A stretch of DNA of 64,000 bases from Pusillimonas sp035515275 (GTDB taxonomy: Bacteria > Pseudomonadota > Gammaproteobacteria > Burkholderiales > Burkholderiaceae_B). Both the position numbers and the translations under genes were made by a program. The notes under the pieces were generated by a model, which was given only the letters and a program-made list of their open reading frames with translations, made no database searches and was not told the DNA's origin. This document shows, piece after piece, positions 9,536 to 18,707 of this stretch; within the stretch, counting starts at the first letter, position 1, and every line of letters begins with the position of its first letter. The DNA is taken from assembly GCF_035515275.1 (NCBI RefSeq), contig NZ_DATJBQ010000178.1, forward strand, positions 23,250 through 87,249, given 5' to 3'.

Positions 9536-10030
9536 TTACGCAAGCAGACCACGAATGGTTTCTTCAAGTTCGTGGGGCTTGACCTGACCAAGTATGGTCT
9601 GGGCAACCTGCCCCGTCGAGTCGTAAACCACCGTAAAAGGAAGGCCCCCCGCGCGGTTGCCCATGGCACGCATGCGTTCGATGCCGCCATGCCCGATCAT
9701 GAGCAGCGGGTAGCTGACCTGCACTTTTTGGTTGAACTTGCGCACATTAACGGCTGTATCAACCGCGAGGCCCAGAAAATGCACATCAGGATACTTTTGA
9801 TGCAGGGCCTCGAGGTCGGGCATTTCTTTGACACAGGGCGGACACCAGGTAGCCCAGAAGTTGACCACCACAGGTTTGCCCAGCCATTGCTTCAGAGGCT
9901 GGTCGACGCCGTCGGCATCGGGAAAGGCCTGGTCAAAAAGATTGCCCGCCCACGAGGGCAGCGGCAGGCTCGCAGCCAGGCCGGCACCGGCCAGCACTGC
10001 GGTGCGCACTAAAAAACTACGGCGCTTCAT
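9536..10030 (-). CDS. TlpA-like periplasmic thiol-disulfide oxidoreductase
   Basis: A 164-residue thioredoxin-fold protein. The N-terminus, MKRRSFLVRTAVLAGAGLAA, has a twin-arginine (RRSFL) followed by a hydrophobic stretch, which suggests Tat export, with cleavage after SWA around residue 28. The active site is WCPPC at residues 62-66, in the context FWATWCPPCVKEMPDLEAL, and the cis-Pro motif is GGLPFTVV. Proteins of this TlpA/ResA type reduce periplasmic disulfides, for example in cytochrome c maturation. The start at 10030 is preferred over an upstream TTG because it sets the signal peptide. mpl is divergent. Confidence 0.88.
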   Translation of the reverse strand: MKRRSFLVRTAVLAGAGLAASLPLPSWAGNLFDQAFPDADGVDQPLKQWLGKPVVVNFWATWCPPCVKEMPDLEALHQKYPDVHFLGLAVDTAVNVRKFNQKVQVSYPLLMIGHGGIERMRAMGNRAGGLPFTVVYDSTGQVAQTILGQVKPHELEETIRGLLA

Positions 10031-10140
10031 GGCGTGCCCCGGCAAAGAGGATTAAGGCTTTTCATCATTGAAGGCGATTTTAGCATCGCTGCTCCGACCC
10101 GCCAGAATCACTACAATACCGCCTGGAGGGTTACTGAACC

Positions 10141-11526
10141 ATGCATCTACACATATTGGGCATCTGCGGCACGTTCATGGGAGGCCTTGCGCTAATCGCC
10201 AGGGCGGCCGGCCATAAGGTTACCGGCTGCGACGCCGGGGTTTACCCCCCCATGAGCACCCAGCTGCAAGAACAGGGCATTGAACTGATCCAGGGCTTTT
10301 CAGCCGACCAGACTGCCTTGCGACCCGATCTTTACGTTGTCGGCAACGTCGTCACCCGCGGCAACCCGCTGATGGAGGCCATACTTGACCAGGGGCTGGC
10401 CTATACCTCGGGCCCGCAGTGGCTGGGCGACGCCGTATTGCGAACCCAGCACGTGCTGGCGGTGGCCGGCACCCACGTCAAGACGACCACCAGTTCGATG
10501 CTGGCCTGGGTGCTTCGAGAAGCCGGCTTGTCTCCCAACTTCCTGATCGGCGGCATTGCTCCCGACCTCGAGGTGTCGGCGCGCTTTGACCCTCAGAACA
10601 AATTGTTTGTGATTGAGGCCGACGAATACGACACCGCTTTTTTCGACAAGCGTTCAAAATTCGTGCACTACCGCCCGCGCACCGCCATATTGAATAACCT
10701 CGAATACGATCACGCCGATATTTTTCCGGACCTGGCGGCCATTCAGACCCAGTTCCATCATCTGATCCGCACCATACCTTCTACGGGCGCGATTATTCGG
10801 CCCCACCAAAGCGAAGCGCTGGACACGGTTCTGGAAAAAGGATGCTGGACCCCGGTGGAAACCTTCGGCCTAAATGGGCGCTGGAGCGCACGAAGCATCG
10901 ACAACCACCCCACCGATTTTGAAGTACTGGTCGATGCAAAGGCAGCTGGCACGGTGCACTGGGGCCTGGGCGGCGAACACAACCGACAAAACGCGCTGGC
11001 GGCCCTGGCGGCCGCGCATCAGGCGGGTGTGGCTCCCGAGGCGGGCATCGAGGCCCTGTCGCGCTTTGGGGGCATCAAGCGCCGCATGGAGCTGCGCGGA
11101 ACCGTACGCGATATAACCGTTTATGACGACTTCGCGCACCATCCCACCGCTATTGCCACCACCTTGCAAGGCTTACGCAGGCAGGTCGGCTCAAACCGCA
11201 TATTGGCCGTGCTTGAGCCGCGTTCCAACACCATGAAGCTGGGGGCCATGGCAGCCCGTCTGCCCGATGCGCTGGCGCAGGCCGATTTGGTGTTCTGCTA
11301 CGGCGAAACGCAAGGCAAGCACGCCCTGGGCTGGGACCCGGCCCAGGTACTTGCGCCGCTGAAAGATCGCGCGTTTGCCCACTTTGATCTGGACACCATG
11401 GTTCAGGCCATTGTCGCGCACGCCCGACCAGGCGACCACGTACTGGTCATGAGCAACGGCAGTTTCGGCGGGGTCCACCAGAAGCTGCTGGACGGCCTTG
11501 CGTCGACCTCTGGGGCGGGCTCATGA
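10141..11526 (+). CDS. mpl: UDP-N-acetylmuramate:L-alanyl-gamma-D-glutamyl-meso-diaminopimelate ligase
   Basis: Mpl recycles peptidoglycan tripeptide by joining it to UDP-MurNAc with ATP. It has 461 residues, against about 457 in E. coli. The N-terminus LHILGICGTFMGGLALIARA is characteristic and distinguishes it from MurC. EADEYDTAFFDKRSKF and NNLEYDHADIF are also present. Oddly, the ATP-binding loop reads GTHVKTTT at residues 110-117, with Val113 where the family has Gly directly before the catalytic Lys114. The start follows GGAGGG. The esterase gene overlaps the 3' end by 4 bases (ATGA). ampG, another recycling gene, is at 60 kb. Confidence 0.95.
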   Translation: MHLHILGICGTFMGGLALIARAAGHKVTGCDAGVYPPMSTQLQEQGIELIQGFSADQTALRPDLYVVGNVVTRGNPLMEAILDQGLAYTSGPQWLGDAVLRTQHVLAVAGTHVKTTTSSMLAWVLREAGLSPNFLIGGIAPDLEVSARFDPQNKLFVIEADEYDTAFFDKRSKFVHYRPRTAILNNLEYDHADIFPDLAAIQTQFHHLIRTIPSTGAIIRPHQSEALDTVLEKGCWTPVETFGLNGRWSARSIDNHPTDFEVLVDAKAAGTVHWGLGGEHNRQNALAALAAAHQAGVAPEAGIEALSRFGGIKRRMELRGTVRDITVYDDFAHHPTAIATTLQGLRRQVGSNRILAVLEPRSNTMKLGAMAARLPDALAQADLVFCYGETQGKHALGWDPAQVLAPLKDRAFAHFDLDTMVQAIVAHARPGDHVLVMSNGSFGGVHQKLLDGLASTSGAGS

Positions 11527-12110
11527 TTCTGTACCTGCACGGGTTTCGATCATCGCCCATGTCGGCCAAGGCGCAAATAATGGCTGCCGCCCTGCAACAG
11601 TGCGGGCTGGCCGAACAATGGTTTTGCCCGCAATTGCCCGCCAGCCCCGCCCAGGCGCTGACCCTGGCGCAAGACCTTATCCGGCAACACCATACAAAAG
11701 ACCAGGCGTTGACGATTATCGGTTCGTCGCTGGGCGGTTATTATGCAACTTGCCTTGCCGAAACATGGCAAAGCCGTGCGGTGGTGCTGAACCCGGTGGT
11801 CCATGCCGCGCGCGACCTGGCGACCCAGGTGGGGCGGCACACGCAGTTTCATAACAATGAGCCCTTCGTCTTCAAGCCCGAATATGTCGACGAACTGGCA
11901 CAGATGGCGGTTGCGCCCCCGGCTGACCCAAAGCGTTATTTCTTGCTGGCCGCCACAGGCGACGAAGTGTTGGATTGGCGCGAAATGGCCCAATTCTATG
12001 CAGGCAGCCACGGCCATATCATTCAAGGTGGCGACCACGGCATATCAGACTTCGAACAATGGCTTCCCGAGGTGCTGCAGTTCGTATTGGAACCGTACCA
12101 CCTGCCCTGA
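11523..12110 (+). CDS. YqiA/YcfP family alpha/beta-hydrolase (esterase)
   Basis: A 195-residue protein with the UPF0227/YqiA fold. It has the N-terminal LYLHGFRSSPMSAKAQ loop and the nucleophile elbow GSSLGGYYAT (Ser at about residue 71). The late Asp and His expected of the triad lie in ATGDEVLDW and GGDHGISDF. E. coli YqiA is an esterase on short acyl and palmitoyl-CoA model substrates; its biological substrate is unknown. The start overlaps the mpl stop (ATGA), so translation is probably coupled. Confidence 0.88.
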   Translation: MILYLHGFRSSPMSAKAQIMAAALQQCGLAEQWFCPQLPASPAQALTLAQDLIRQHHTKDQALTIIGSSLGGYYATCLAETWQSRAVVLNPVVHAARDLATQVGRHTQFHNNEPFVFKPEYVDELAQMAVAPPADPKRYFLLAATGDEVLDWREMAQFYAGSHGHIIQGGDHGISDFEQWLPEVLQFVLEPYHLP

Positions 12111-12172
12111 GCCGACTGCTGCATCGTCTTTACTTTTTTATCCAAGTGCCCCGGCACCCCAACGACTAATTT

Positions 12173-14059
12173 ATGTACGTTCTCTACGAAGACAGCGGCA
12201 ACTTCAAGGCCGAGAAAATCTTCTCTGAAAGCGACTCCACCATGCAGGTGGAGGCCGCGTCCGGCAAGCGAAGCAAGATCAAGAAGGCCAACGTGCTGTT
12301 CGCCTTTGATCAGCCCGCCCCTGCCGCCTTGCTTGAGCAGGCCATTGAACTGGCGGCCACGCTCGAGATTGATTTCTTGTGGGAATGCGCCCCCCAGGAC
12401 GAACTGGACGCCTGCGAGTTCGCGCAAGATTATTTCGGCCACACGCCCAGCGCAGTCGAGAAGGCAGCACTGATCTTCGCCCTGAATAGTGCTCCCGCTT
12501 ATTTTCATAGACGAGGCAAAGGCCGCTACCGGCCGGCGCCGCCTGACATTCTGCAGGCAGCGCTTGCCGCCATTGAAAAGAAACGCTTGCAGGCGAATCA
12601 GCAACAGGAATGGACCGACCAGATGGTGGCCGGGCACATGCCCGAAGCCATTGCCGCCGTGGCCAAAACCTTGCTGACCAAGCCTGACAAGAACACCATC
12701 GAATGGAAGGCCTTCGAGGCCGCTTGCACTCAAACCGGAGCCGGCCCGGAACAACTTTTGTTGCGCCTGGGCGCCTGGCCGCATCCCCTGGCTTTGCATT
12801 GGCATCGATTCCTGACCGAGCACTTTCCCAAGGGAACGGGGTTTCCGGCATTGGAGCCGGTTGCTTCGGACTGGAACCTGCCCCTGGCCGATGTCGAAGC
12901 CTACTCCATTGATGACGCCTCGACCACCGAAGTCGATGATGCGCTGTCGGTGCAACCGGTATCCGACGAAGTCGTGCGGGTGGGGGTGCATATCGCCGCA
13001 CCCGGCCTGGCAGTTATGCGGGGAACGCAGTTGGACGACATCGCGCGCTCGCGCATGTCTACTGTTTATGTGCCGGGCAAGAAGATACCGATGTTGCCCG
13101 ACGCGCTGCTTGAAGCCTTTTCGCTCGACGCTGGCACGCCGCGCCCTGCTTTGTCGCTGTATGTAGAAGCCAACCTCATCACGGGCGAAATCCTAAAGTC
13201 AGACACCCGCGTCGAAATGCTGCAGGTGCGCGAAAACCTGCGCCTTAACACGCTTGAACCCCTTGTCAGCGAAGAGGCTCTGGATGACCCCGAGGCGCCA
13301 TTGCCCTACGACCATTGGTTGCGCCCCTTATGGAAACTGGCCAAGGCGCTGAGTGCGCAGCGCGACGCTGTTCGGGGCAAAGCCGAAAACAACACCAGGG
13401 TCGAGTACTCGTTCAGTCTTGAAGGTTCGCCCGACGACCCGAACAGCACGGTCAACATTGTGCCCCGACAGCGCAATGCGCCGCTCGACCGCCTTGTCGC
13501 CGAATACATGATTCTGGCAAATAATTTATGGGGCGAACTACTGGCCAGGCATGGTGTGCCGGGCATCTATCGCTCTCAGCAGGCCGCTCGTGTGCGAATG
13601 TCAACGCAACCCCTGCCGCATGAGGCCATCGGTGTCCCGCAATATATCTGGTCTACATCGCCGCTGCGGCGCTATGTCGACCTGATCAACCAGGGGCAAA
13701 TACTGGCTGCTGCCGAACACGGCGTCTCGGCCAGGCTGGTGGCTCCGTTCAAGCCCAAAGAAGCCGATCTGTTTGCCATCATCGGCGCTTTCGACTCGCA
13801 ATACACCACCTGGGGCGACTTTCAGCACAATATGGAACGCTATTGGTGCCTTCGGTGGCTGCAACAGCAAGACATCAAGCGGGTTACCGGTCAGGTCCTG
13901 CGCGACGACCTGGTCCGCCTGGACGGCGTGCCGTTTGTCACGCGGGTTGCAGGCATGCCCGAGTTCGAACGCGGCCAGGGAGTCGAGCTGGAAATACTTG
14001 GGCACGACGAACTCGCCCTGGAGCTGCAGTGCCGCTATCTGGGCGCTGTACAACCTTAA
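12173..14059 (+). CDS. RNB-domain exoribonuclease (RNase II/R family)
   Basis: A 628-residue hydrolytic 3'-5' exoribonuclease homologue. The N-terminal part (residues 1-70, YVLYEDSGNFKAEKIF) looks like a small beta-barrel. A helical region follows. The RNB catalytic domain then runs from about residue 240, with YSIDDASTTEVDDALSVQ. By comparison with E. coli RNase II, three of the four metal-binding Asp are kept, and the second (Asp207 position) is Glu. Other RNB motifs are the PGKKIPMLP loop and YIWSTSPLRRYVDLINQGQ. It has no C-terminal basic tail as in RNase R. There is no clear ribosome binding site before the ATG. It stands in a rightward run with the TonB-like gene. Confidence 0.9.
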   Translation: MYVLYEDSGNFKAEKIFSESDSTMQVEAASGKRSKIKKANVLFAFDQPAPAALLEQAIELAATLEIDFLWECAPQDELDACEFAQDYFGHTPSAVEKAALIFALNSAPAYFHRRGKGRYRPAPPDILQAALAAIEKKRLQANQQQEWTDQMVAGHMPEAIAAVAKTLLTKPDKNTIEWKAFEAACTQTGAGPEQLLLRLGAWPHPLALHWHRFLTEHFPKGTGFPALEPVASDWNLPLADVEAYSIDDASTTEVDDALSVQPVSDEVVRVGVHIAAPGLAVMRGTQLDDIARSRMSTVYVPGKKIPMLPDALLEAFSLDAGTPRPALSLYVEANLITGEILKSDTRVEMLQVRENLRLNTLEPLVSEEALDDPEAPLPYDHWLRPLWKLAKALSAQRDAVRGKAENNTRVEYSFSLEGSPDDPNSTVNIVPRQRNAPLDRLVAEYMILANNLWGELLARHGVPGIYRSQQAARVRMSTQPLPHEAIGVPQYIWSTSPLRRYVDLINQGQILAAAEHGVSARLVAPFKPKEADLFAIIGAFDSQYTTWGDFQHNMERYWCLRWLQQQDIKRVTGQVLRDDLVRLDGVPFVTRVAGMPEFERGQGVELEILGHDELALELQCRYLGAVQP

Positions 14060-14080
14060 GCCCGCCAAAGGCAAGCGCCC

Positions 14081-14977
14081 ATGAAGACCGCCGGCCCGCT
14101 TCTGATCTGGACGCTGATTTCGCGACCACACGCCGGCGGCGGTTATCTGCCGCTGGCGCTGGTGCTTTCCATTAGTATTCATGCCGCACTGCTGGCCCTG
14201 CAATGGCACAAGCCACGGCCGCCGGCAGTGCAGTCTGAAACCAGGCTCGAAGTAACGCTGGTAAACGCCCGTACCGAAACCGCTCCGGCCGAGCCCCAGG
14301 TATTGGCCCAGCAACAGGTCAATGCGGGCGGCGACGGCGGCAGCAGCGTGGCTGCTTCGCCTTTGCCGCGTACCGCCGCCGATTCGCCCGACCAGATTGT
14401 GCTCGAAGCACTGCGCAAGCGTCAGGCACAACTGGAAGCCGAACAAGAAAAACTCTACACCCAGCTTAGCGCCGTGCAAGCCGTAGCTCAGCCACGCGAC
14501 CAGCCCGATCTGCTGCAACAGTCGGACGCGCCCGGCGACGATGCCATGGTGCAGGAGAGCCTGATTCTCAACGCCCGTATCACCGCAATTAAAGAGCAGA
14601 TCGAACGCTACAACGCTCAACCGCGGCAACAGTTTGTCGGCCCCGCCGCCCAAGAGGCCGATTATGCCCAGTATGTGGAGTCGTGGCGCAAGAAGATCGA
14701 ACTGCTGGGCACGCAGCACTACCCTGCCGAAGCGCGGGGCAAGGTATATGGCAAGCTGCAACTAACCGCTTTCATAAACAGCAACGGCGACCTGCTTCGC
14801 GTCGAGATCAACCAGCCTTCAGAGCACGCGGTACTGAACCTGGCTGCGCAACGCATTGTGCAACTGGCCGCGCCGTTTCCGCCGTTGCCCGATTCAGTCG
14901 CCCGCCAGACCGATGTGCTGGCCATTACGCGCACCTGGCATTTCACCCATAACCGATTGTCTATGGAAACTCCATGA
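14081..14977 (+). CDS. TonB-like energy transducer protein
   Basis: A 298-residue protein with one N-terminal membrane helix (about residues 27-45, LPLALVLSISIHAALLALQW), a long polar and partly coiled-coil periplasmic stretch rich in Ala, Gln and Glu (about 100-185), and a C-terminal TonB domain (GKLQLTAFINSNGDLLRVEI and LNLAAQRIVQLAAPFPPLP). No exbB or exbD is adjacent, so it is unclear which complex it serves. Its position between an RNase gene and aroE, with a 4-base overlap into aroE, suggests a housekeeping operon rather than an iron-uptake locus. Confidence 0.85.
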   Translation: MKTAGPLLIWTLISRPHAGGGYLPLALVLSISIHAALLALQWHKPRPPAVQSETRLEVTLVNARTETAPAEPQVLAQQQVNAGGDGGSSVAASPLPRTAADSPDQIVLEALRKRQAQLEAEQEKLYTQLSAVQAVAQPRDQPDLLQQSDAPGDDAMVQESLILNARITAIKEQIERYNAQPRQQFVGPAAQEADYAQYVESWRKKIELLGTQHYPAEARGKVYGKLQLTAFINSNGDLLRVEINQPSEHAVLNLAAQRIVQLAAPFPPLPDSVARQTDVLAITRTWHFTHNRLSMETP

Positions 14978-15828
14978 ATGCACCCGCCCCCGTCCGGCAG
15001 TTTGCCGTCGTCGGCAACCCCGTCAAACACAGTCAATCACCCGCCATTCACCAGCAATTCGGCCGCCAGACGGGCATCGCCCTTAGCTACGACCTGCTCG
15101 AAAGCCCTCTGGAGGCGTTCGCGCACACCGTGAGCGAGTTTTTCGCCAACGGCGGCCAGGGCCTGAACGTGACCGTGCCCTTCAAAGAAGAGGCTTACGC
15201 CCTGTGCGGCAACCGCCTTTCTGAACGAGCCAGGCCGGCAGGCGCCGTCAACACCCTGTGGATGCAGGACGGCAAGCTGCACGGCTGCAACACCGACGGG
15301 GTCGGCCTGCTGGCCGATATCGGTCGCCTTGGCATCAAGCTTGCGGGCAAGCGTGTGCTGCTGGTTGGTGCGGGCGGCGCCGCCAAGGGCGTACTCTTTC
15401 CCTTGCTGGAAGCTGACTGCGCGGTACTGCGCGTCGTGAACCGAAACGCCGGACGTGCGCACGATCTGAAGCAACACGTAGACACCGTGCTTGCACAATA
15501 CGCAACCAAGGTTACAGCAGGCGGGCTTGATCAGGCTCACGGCCAGTGGGATGTGGTCATCAATGCCACCTCTAGCAGCTTATCGGGTGAAGCGCCCCCG
15601 TTGGTCGGCGTCGAATATGCGCCAGGCTCGCTTGCATACGACATGATGTACGGCGCCCGACCCACGCCGTTTCTCGTCCAGGCCAAAAGCGTGGGCGCAG
15701 AACACCTTGTCGACGGGCTTGGCATGCTGGTGGAGCAAGCGGCCGAAGCCTTTTTTATCTGGAATCGCGTACGCCCCGATACCGCCCCGGTGCTGGCGCA
15801 ATTACGCGCCAGGATGGCGGGGCGCTGA
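14974..15828 (+). CDS. aroE: Shikimate dehydrogenase (NADP+)
   Basis: AroE reduces 3-dehydroshikimate to shikimate with NADPH. It has 284 residues, against 272 in E. coli. Motifs are VVGNPVKHSQSPAIH (shikimate binding), GLNVTVPFKEEAY with the catalytic Lys, GCNTDGVGLL with the catalytic Asp, the nucleotide-binding loop VGAGGAAKGV and NRNAGRA for the 2'-phosphate. It overlaps the TonB-like gene by 4 bases, and mtgA starts 4 bases after it. Confidence 0.97.
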   Translation: MNAPAPVRQFAVVGNPVKHSQSPAIHQQFGRQTGIALSYDLLESPLEAFAHTVSEFFANGGQGLNVTVPFKEEAYALCGNRLSERARPAGAVNTLWMQDGKLHGCNTDGVGLLADIGRLGIKLAGKRVLLVGAGGAAKGVLFPLLEADCAVLRVVNRNAGRAHDLKQHVDTVLAQYATKVTAGGLDQAHGQWDVVINATSSSLSGEAPPLVGVEYAPGSLAYDMMYGARPTPFLVQAKSVGAEHLVDGLGMLVEQAAEAFFIWNRVRPDTAPVLAQLRARMAGR

Positions 15829-15832
15829 ACCG

Positions 15833-16552
15833 ATGGCGCAACGGCGGATCTCCAAACTGAAGGTGGCGTTTACAGCCCTGCTGCTGGCCGTATTCGGGTT
15901 CTTGCTATACCAGTTTGGATTGTTTGTAATGGTGGTGTGGCTGTGTTTTTACGACCCCAGCAGCAGCGCCTTCATGAAGGCAACCCGTACCGATCTGCGT
16001 CGTGAGAACCCGGATGCCGTCATACGGTATCAGTGGGTGCCGTACGAAAAAATAAGCAACAACCTGAAGCGCGCTGTCATTGCCTCAGAAGACTCCAGGT
16101 TCATGGATCACGCCGGCGTCGAGTGGCGGGCGATACGCAAAGCCTGGGAATACAATATGCGGCAGGCCGAAAGTGGCGGCGACCGGGTGCGCGGCGGCTC
16201 GACCATTACGCAGCAACTGGCCAAGAACCTTTTTTTGTCCAGTTCGCGTTCGTATTGGCGCAAGGGGCAAGAACTGCTGTTAACCTACATGATCGAATCA
16301 GTCATGAGCAAACAGCGCATACTTGAGCTTTACCTTAACCTGGCCCAATGGGGTGTCGATGTGTTTGGCGCCCAGGCGGCAGCGGCGCATTATTATCGCA
16401 GCGATGCCGCTCGGCTGGGCGCTTCGCAAGCTGCCAGGCTGGCCGCCATGCTGCCCAACCCTGCGTACTATGATCAGCGTGGCGACACCGCATACCTGCG
16501 TTCGCGCACCGCCACGATCCAGAAACGCATGCGGCAGGTCGAGATCCCCTGA
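15833..16552 (+). CDS. mtgA: Monofunctional biosynthetic peptidoglycan transglycosylase
   Basis: MtgA polymerises lipid II into glycan strands without transpeptidation. It has 239 residues. One N-terminal membrane anchor (about 11-42) is followed by a GT51 domain with EDSRFMDHAGVEW, which holds the catalytic Glu, then GGSTITQQLAKNLFL, RKGQELLLTYMIE and KQRILELYLNLAQWG. The start at 15833 lies 4 bases after aroE; the frame stays open upstream inside aroE, but that region is not translated here in my view. The aroE-mtgA pairing is common in beta-proteobacteria. Confidence 0.95.
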   Translation: MAQRRISKLKVAFTALLLAVFGFLLYQFGLFVMVVWLCFYDPSSSAFMKATRTDLRRENPDAVIRYQWVPYEKISNNLKRAVIASEDSRFMDHAGVEWRAIRKAWEYNMRQAESGGDRVRGGSTITQQLAKNLFLSSSRSYWRKGQELLLTYMIESVMSKQRILELYLNLAQWGVDVFGAQAAAAHYYRSDAARLGASQAARLAAMLPNPAYYDQRGDTAYLRSRTATIQKRMRQVEIP

Positions 16553-16625
16553 TGCAATTTGGTAAGCTCTTCGTTCCCGCCCAAAGGCGGCCGGCAAATA
16601 TTTTCCAGATCCTCTAACCACTTCA

Positions 16626-17804
16626 ATGCGTACCGCCCGCCGTTATCTAGCCCGCGAAATCTATCGCTCCTGCGCCGTCGTGCTTCTGGCGCTGGTCGGT
16701 TTATTTACTTTCTTCGCCCTCATCGAAGAACTCGACAACGTGGGCTCAAAATTTACGCTGCTCAATCTGTTTTACCTACAGGCACTGCAACTACCCACCC
16801 GGTTATACGAGCTGCTGCCGATCGGGCTGCTGATCGGCGCCATATTGGCGCTGGCCGGCCTGGCACAGCGCAACGAGCTCGTGATCTTGCGGGTTTCCGG
16901 TGTCAGCGGCATCAAGCTGCTGGTCATGTTATGGATGATCACCATACCCTGGGTCATTGGCGCTTTCGTGCTGTCCGAGGTCGTTACACCGGCAGCTGAA
17001 ATCAAGCACAGCGAAACCAATCTGTCTTTGTTGGGCCGCACCGGTGGCGGACGTCTAAACAGCGGTTATTGGTTCAAGGAAGAAGGCGAAAACGGCGGCA
17101 ACCGCATCATCAATATCTCCGAGCTCAGGGCAAACGGGGGTGTAAGCGGCGTTACAGTGTATGAGTTCCGCGAAAACCAGGAGCTTTCACAGCTTTCGCG
17201 CGCCACCGACGGCTACTTCGAACAAGGCAGGCTTGTGCTGACCGAAGTCACCGAAACCGTGATTGCCGATGACGCCCTCATGGCCCTGGCTGATGCGCAA
17301 GCGCCCACCACGCCATTGACGAAAACCGCCCGGGTCGACCAAGCTCAACTGGTCACCACGCTGACGCCCGAACGGCTGATTGCACGCGTACTGACCCCCG
17401 AGCGCATGTCGATCTCGGTGCTGCTGGACTACATCAAGTACCTGCAAAGCAATCACCTGCAAACCGACCGCCAGATCGTGGCATTGTGGCGCAAGGTGGC
17501 CTACCCGTTCACCTTGTTCGTCATGATCACCATCGCCGCCCCCATCGGCTTCATGCAGACCCGGCGCGGCGGCGTAGGCGGCAAGGTGTTTATCGGCATC
17601 TTGCTCGGCGTAGGCTTTTTCATGATCAACCAACTGGCCCTGAACGTGGGCATGCTGGGGCAATGGCCCCCCTGGGTCACCGCCCTCGTGCCCAACCTGG
17701 CCGCCCTCGTACTTGCCTTAGGCAGTCTCGTACTTATGGAAAATCAGCACAATGTGCGGCGCATGGCGCTGTCGCGCTGGCCTTGGAGCAAGGCTGCAGC
17801 ATGA
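16626..17804 (+). CDS. lptG: LPS export ABC transporter permease LptG (LptF/LptG family)
   Basis: A 392-residue permease of the LptB2FG complex, which extracts lipopolysaccharide from the inner membrane. It has three N-terminal membrane helices, a periplasmic beta-jellyroll domain (about 125-265) and three C-terminal helices. LPTRLYELLPIGLLIGAILALAGLAQRNELVILRVSGVS is the coupling-helix region of the family (given as key stretch LAQRNELVILRVSG). Assignment to LptG rather than LptF rests on overall resemblance. The usual partner gene is not adjacent: mtgA is upstream and apaH overlaps downstream. Confidence 0.85.
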   Translation: MRTARRYLAREIYRSCAVVLLALVGLFTFFALIEELDNVGSKFTLLNLFYLQALQLPTRLYELLPIGLLIGAILALAGLAQRNELVILRVSGVSGIKLLVMLWMITIPWVIGAFVLSEVVTPAAEIKHSETNLSLLGRTGGGRLNSGYWFKEEGENGGNRIINISELRANGGVSGVTVYEFRENQELSQLSRATDGYFEQGRLVLTEVTETVIADDALMALADAQAPTTPLTKTARVDQAQLVTTLTPERLIARVLTPERMSISVLLDYIKYLQSNHLQTDRQIVALWRKVAYPFTLFVMITIAAPIGFMQTRRGGVGGKVFIGILLGVGFFMINQLALNVGMLGQWPPWVTALVPNLAALVLALGSLVLMENQHNVRRMALSRWPWSKAAA

Positions 17805-18649
17805 GCTCAAGCGATATCTGGATGGTGGGCGACCTGCAAGGCTGCTGTCGCTCGCTGGAAACCTTACTTAAGCATCCTGACATTACCGCCAGCGAAACAC
17901 CCCGCTTCTGGTTTGCCGGTGACCTCGTCAACCGGGGTCCGGCCTCGCTTCATACTTTGCGGCGGGTCATTGCCCTGGGCAGCCGTGCCGTAACCGTGCT
18001 GGGCAATCACGACCTTCATCTGCTGGCCATTGCGGCCGGCATACGCAAGCCGGGCAAATCTGACACAACTCAAGAAATACTGTCTGCACCGGATGCCGAC
18101 GCACTGATCGACTGGCTGCGGCACCGCCCGCTGGCCCATTACGAAGAAGGCCACCTGTTGGTGCATGCCGGCGTTCTGCCGCAATGGACGGTAGCCGACA
18201 CCATGAAGCTGGCCGCCGAGGTACAAGAAAGCCTGCGAGCACCCGACTGGCAGGTACGGCTTAAAAGCATGTACGGTAACGAGCCTGCGCGATGGCGCGA
18301 CAAGCTACGCGGCGAAGACCGTCAGCGCATTATTATCAACGCGCTGACCAGGCTGCGCATGTGCGATATAAACGGCCGCATGGAATTCAACCACAAGCTG
18401 GCGCCCACTGCTCGCGACTGGACTGAATCGGGGCTGTTGCCCTGGTTTGATGCGCCGGGACGCCTTACCCGCGACGAAGCCACGGTGGTGTTTGGGCACT
18501 GGTCGACCCTGGGGCTGTTGATTCGCCCGGATGTTATGTGTCTGGATACAGGGTGTGTGTGGGGCCGCGCGCTGACGGCCGTACGACTGGGCGACCGGAA
18601 AATCGTTCAGGTCAGTTGCAGCGGACATGCTGCGCCAGGTGGCGAATAA
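17801..18649 (+). CDS. apaH: Symmetrical bis(5'-nucleosyl)-tetraphosphatase
   Basis: ApaH splits Ap4A into two ADP and also removes NpnN caps from RNA. It has 282 residues, and E. coli ApaH has 280. The calcineurin-like metallophosphatase motifs are GDLQGC (residues 8-13), GDLVNRGP, GNHDLH and HAGVLPQW; FGHWSTLG lies near the end. The ATG at 17801 overlaps the lptG stop (ATGA); longer in-frame starts lie inside lptG and lack the family N-terminus WMVGDLQGC. Confidence 0.96.
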   Translation: MSSSDIWMVGDLQGCCRSLETLLKHPDITASETPRFWFAGDLVNRGPASLHTLRRVIALGSRAVTVLGNHDLHLLAIAAGIRKPGKSDTTQEILSAPDADALIDWLRHRPLAHYEEGHLLVHAGVLPQWTVADTMKLAAEVQESLRAPDWQVRLKSMYGNEPARWRDKLRGEDRQRIIINALTRLRMCDINGRMEFNHKLAPTARDWTESGLLPWFDAPGRLTRDEATVVFGHWSTLGLLIRPDVMCLDTGCVWGRALTAVRLGDRKIVQVSCSGHAAPGGE

Positions 18650-18707
18650 CTCTCGCAGGTGCGAATGGGTGGGGCTTTAGCGGCGAGCTGTTTTTGGGTT
18701 TTTAACC

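Noticed and set aside
12909..12965. Glu in place of the second metal-binding Asp in the RNB nuclease, as a sign of inactivity
   Set aside because: I recall the same DDASTTE-DDA pattern in other beta-proteobacterial members, and Glu can still bind metal, so it is noted but not reported as an anomaly.
13601..14761. A 386-residue antisense frame across the RNase and TonB-like genes
   Set aside because: It spans two real genes in the opposite sense, and its composition is that of a shadow frame.
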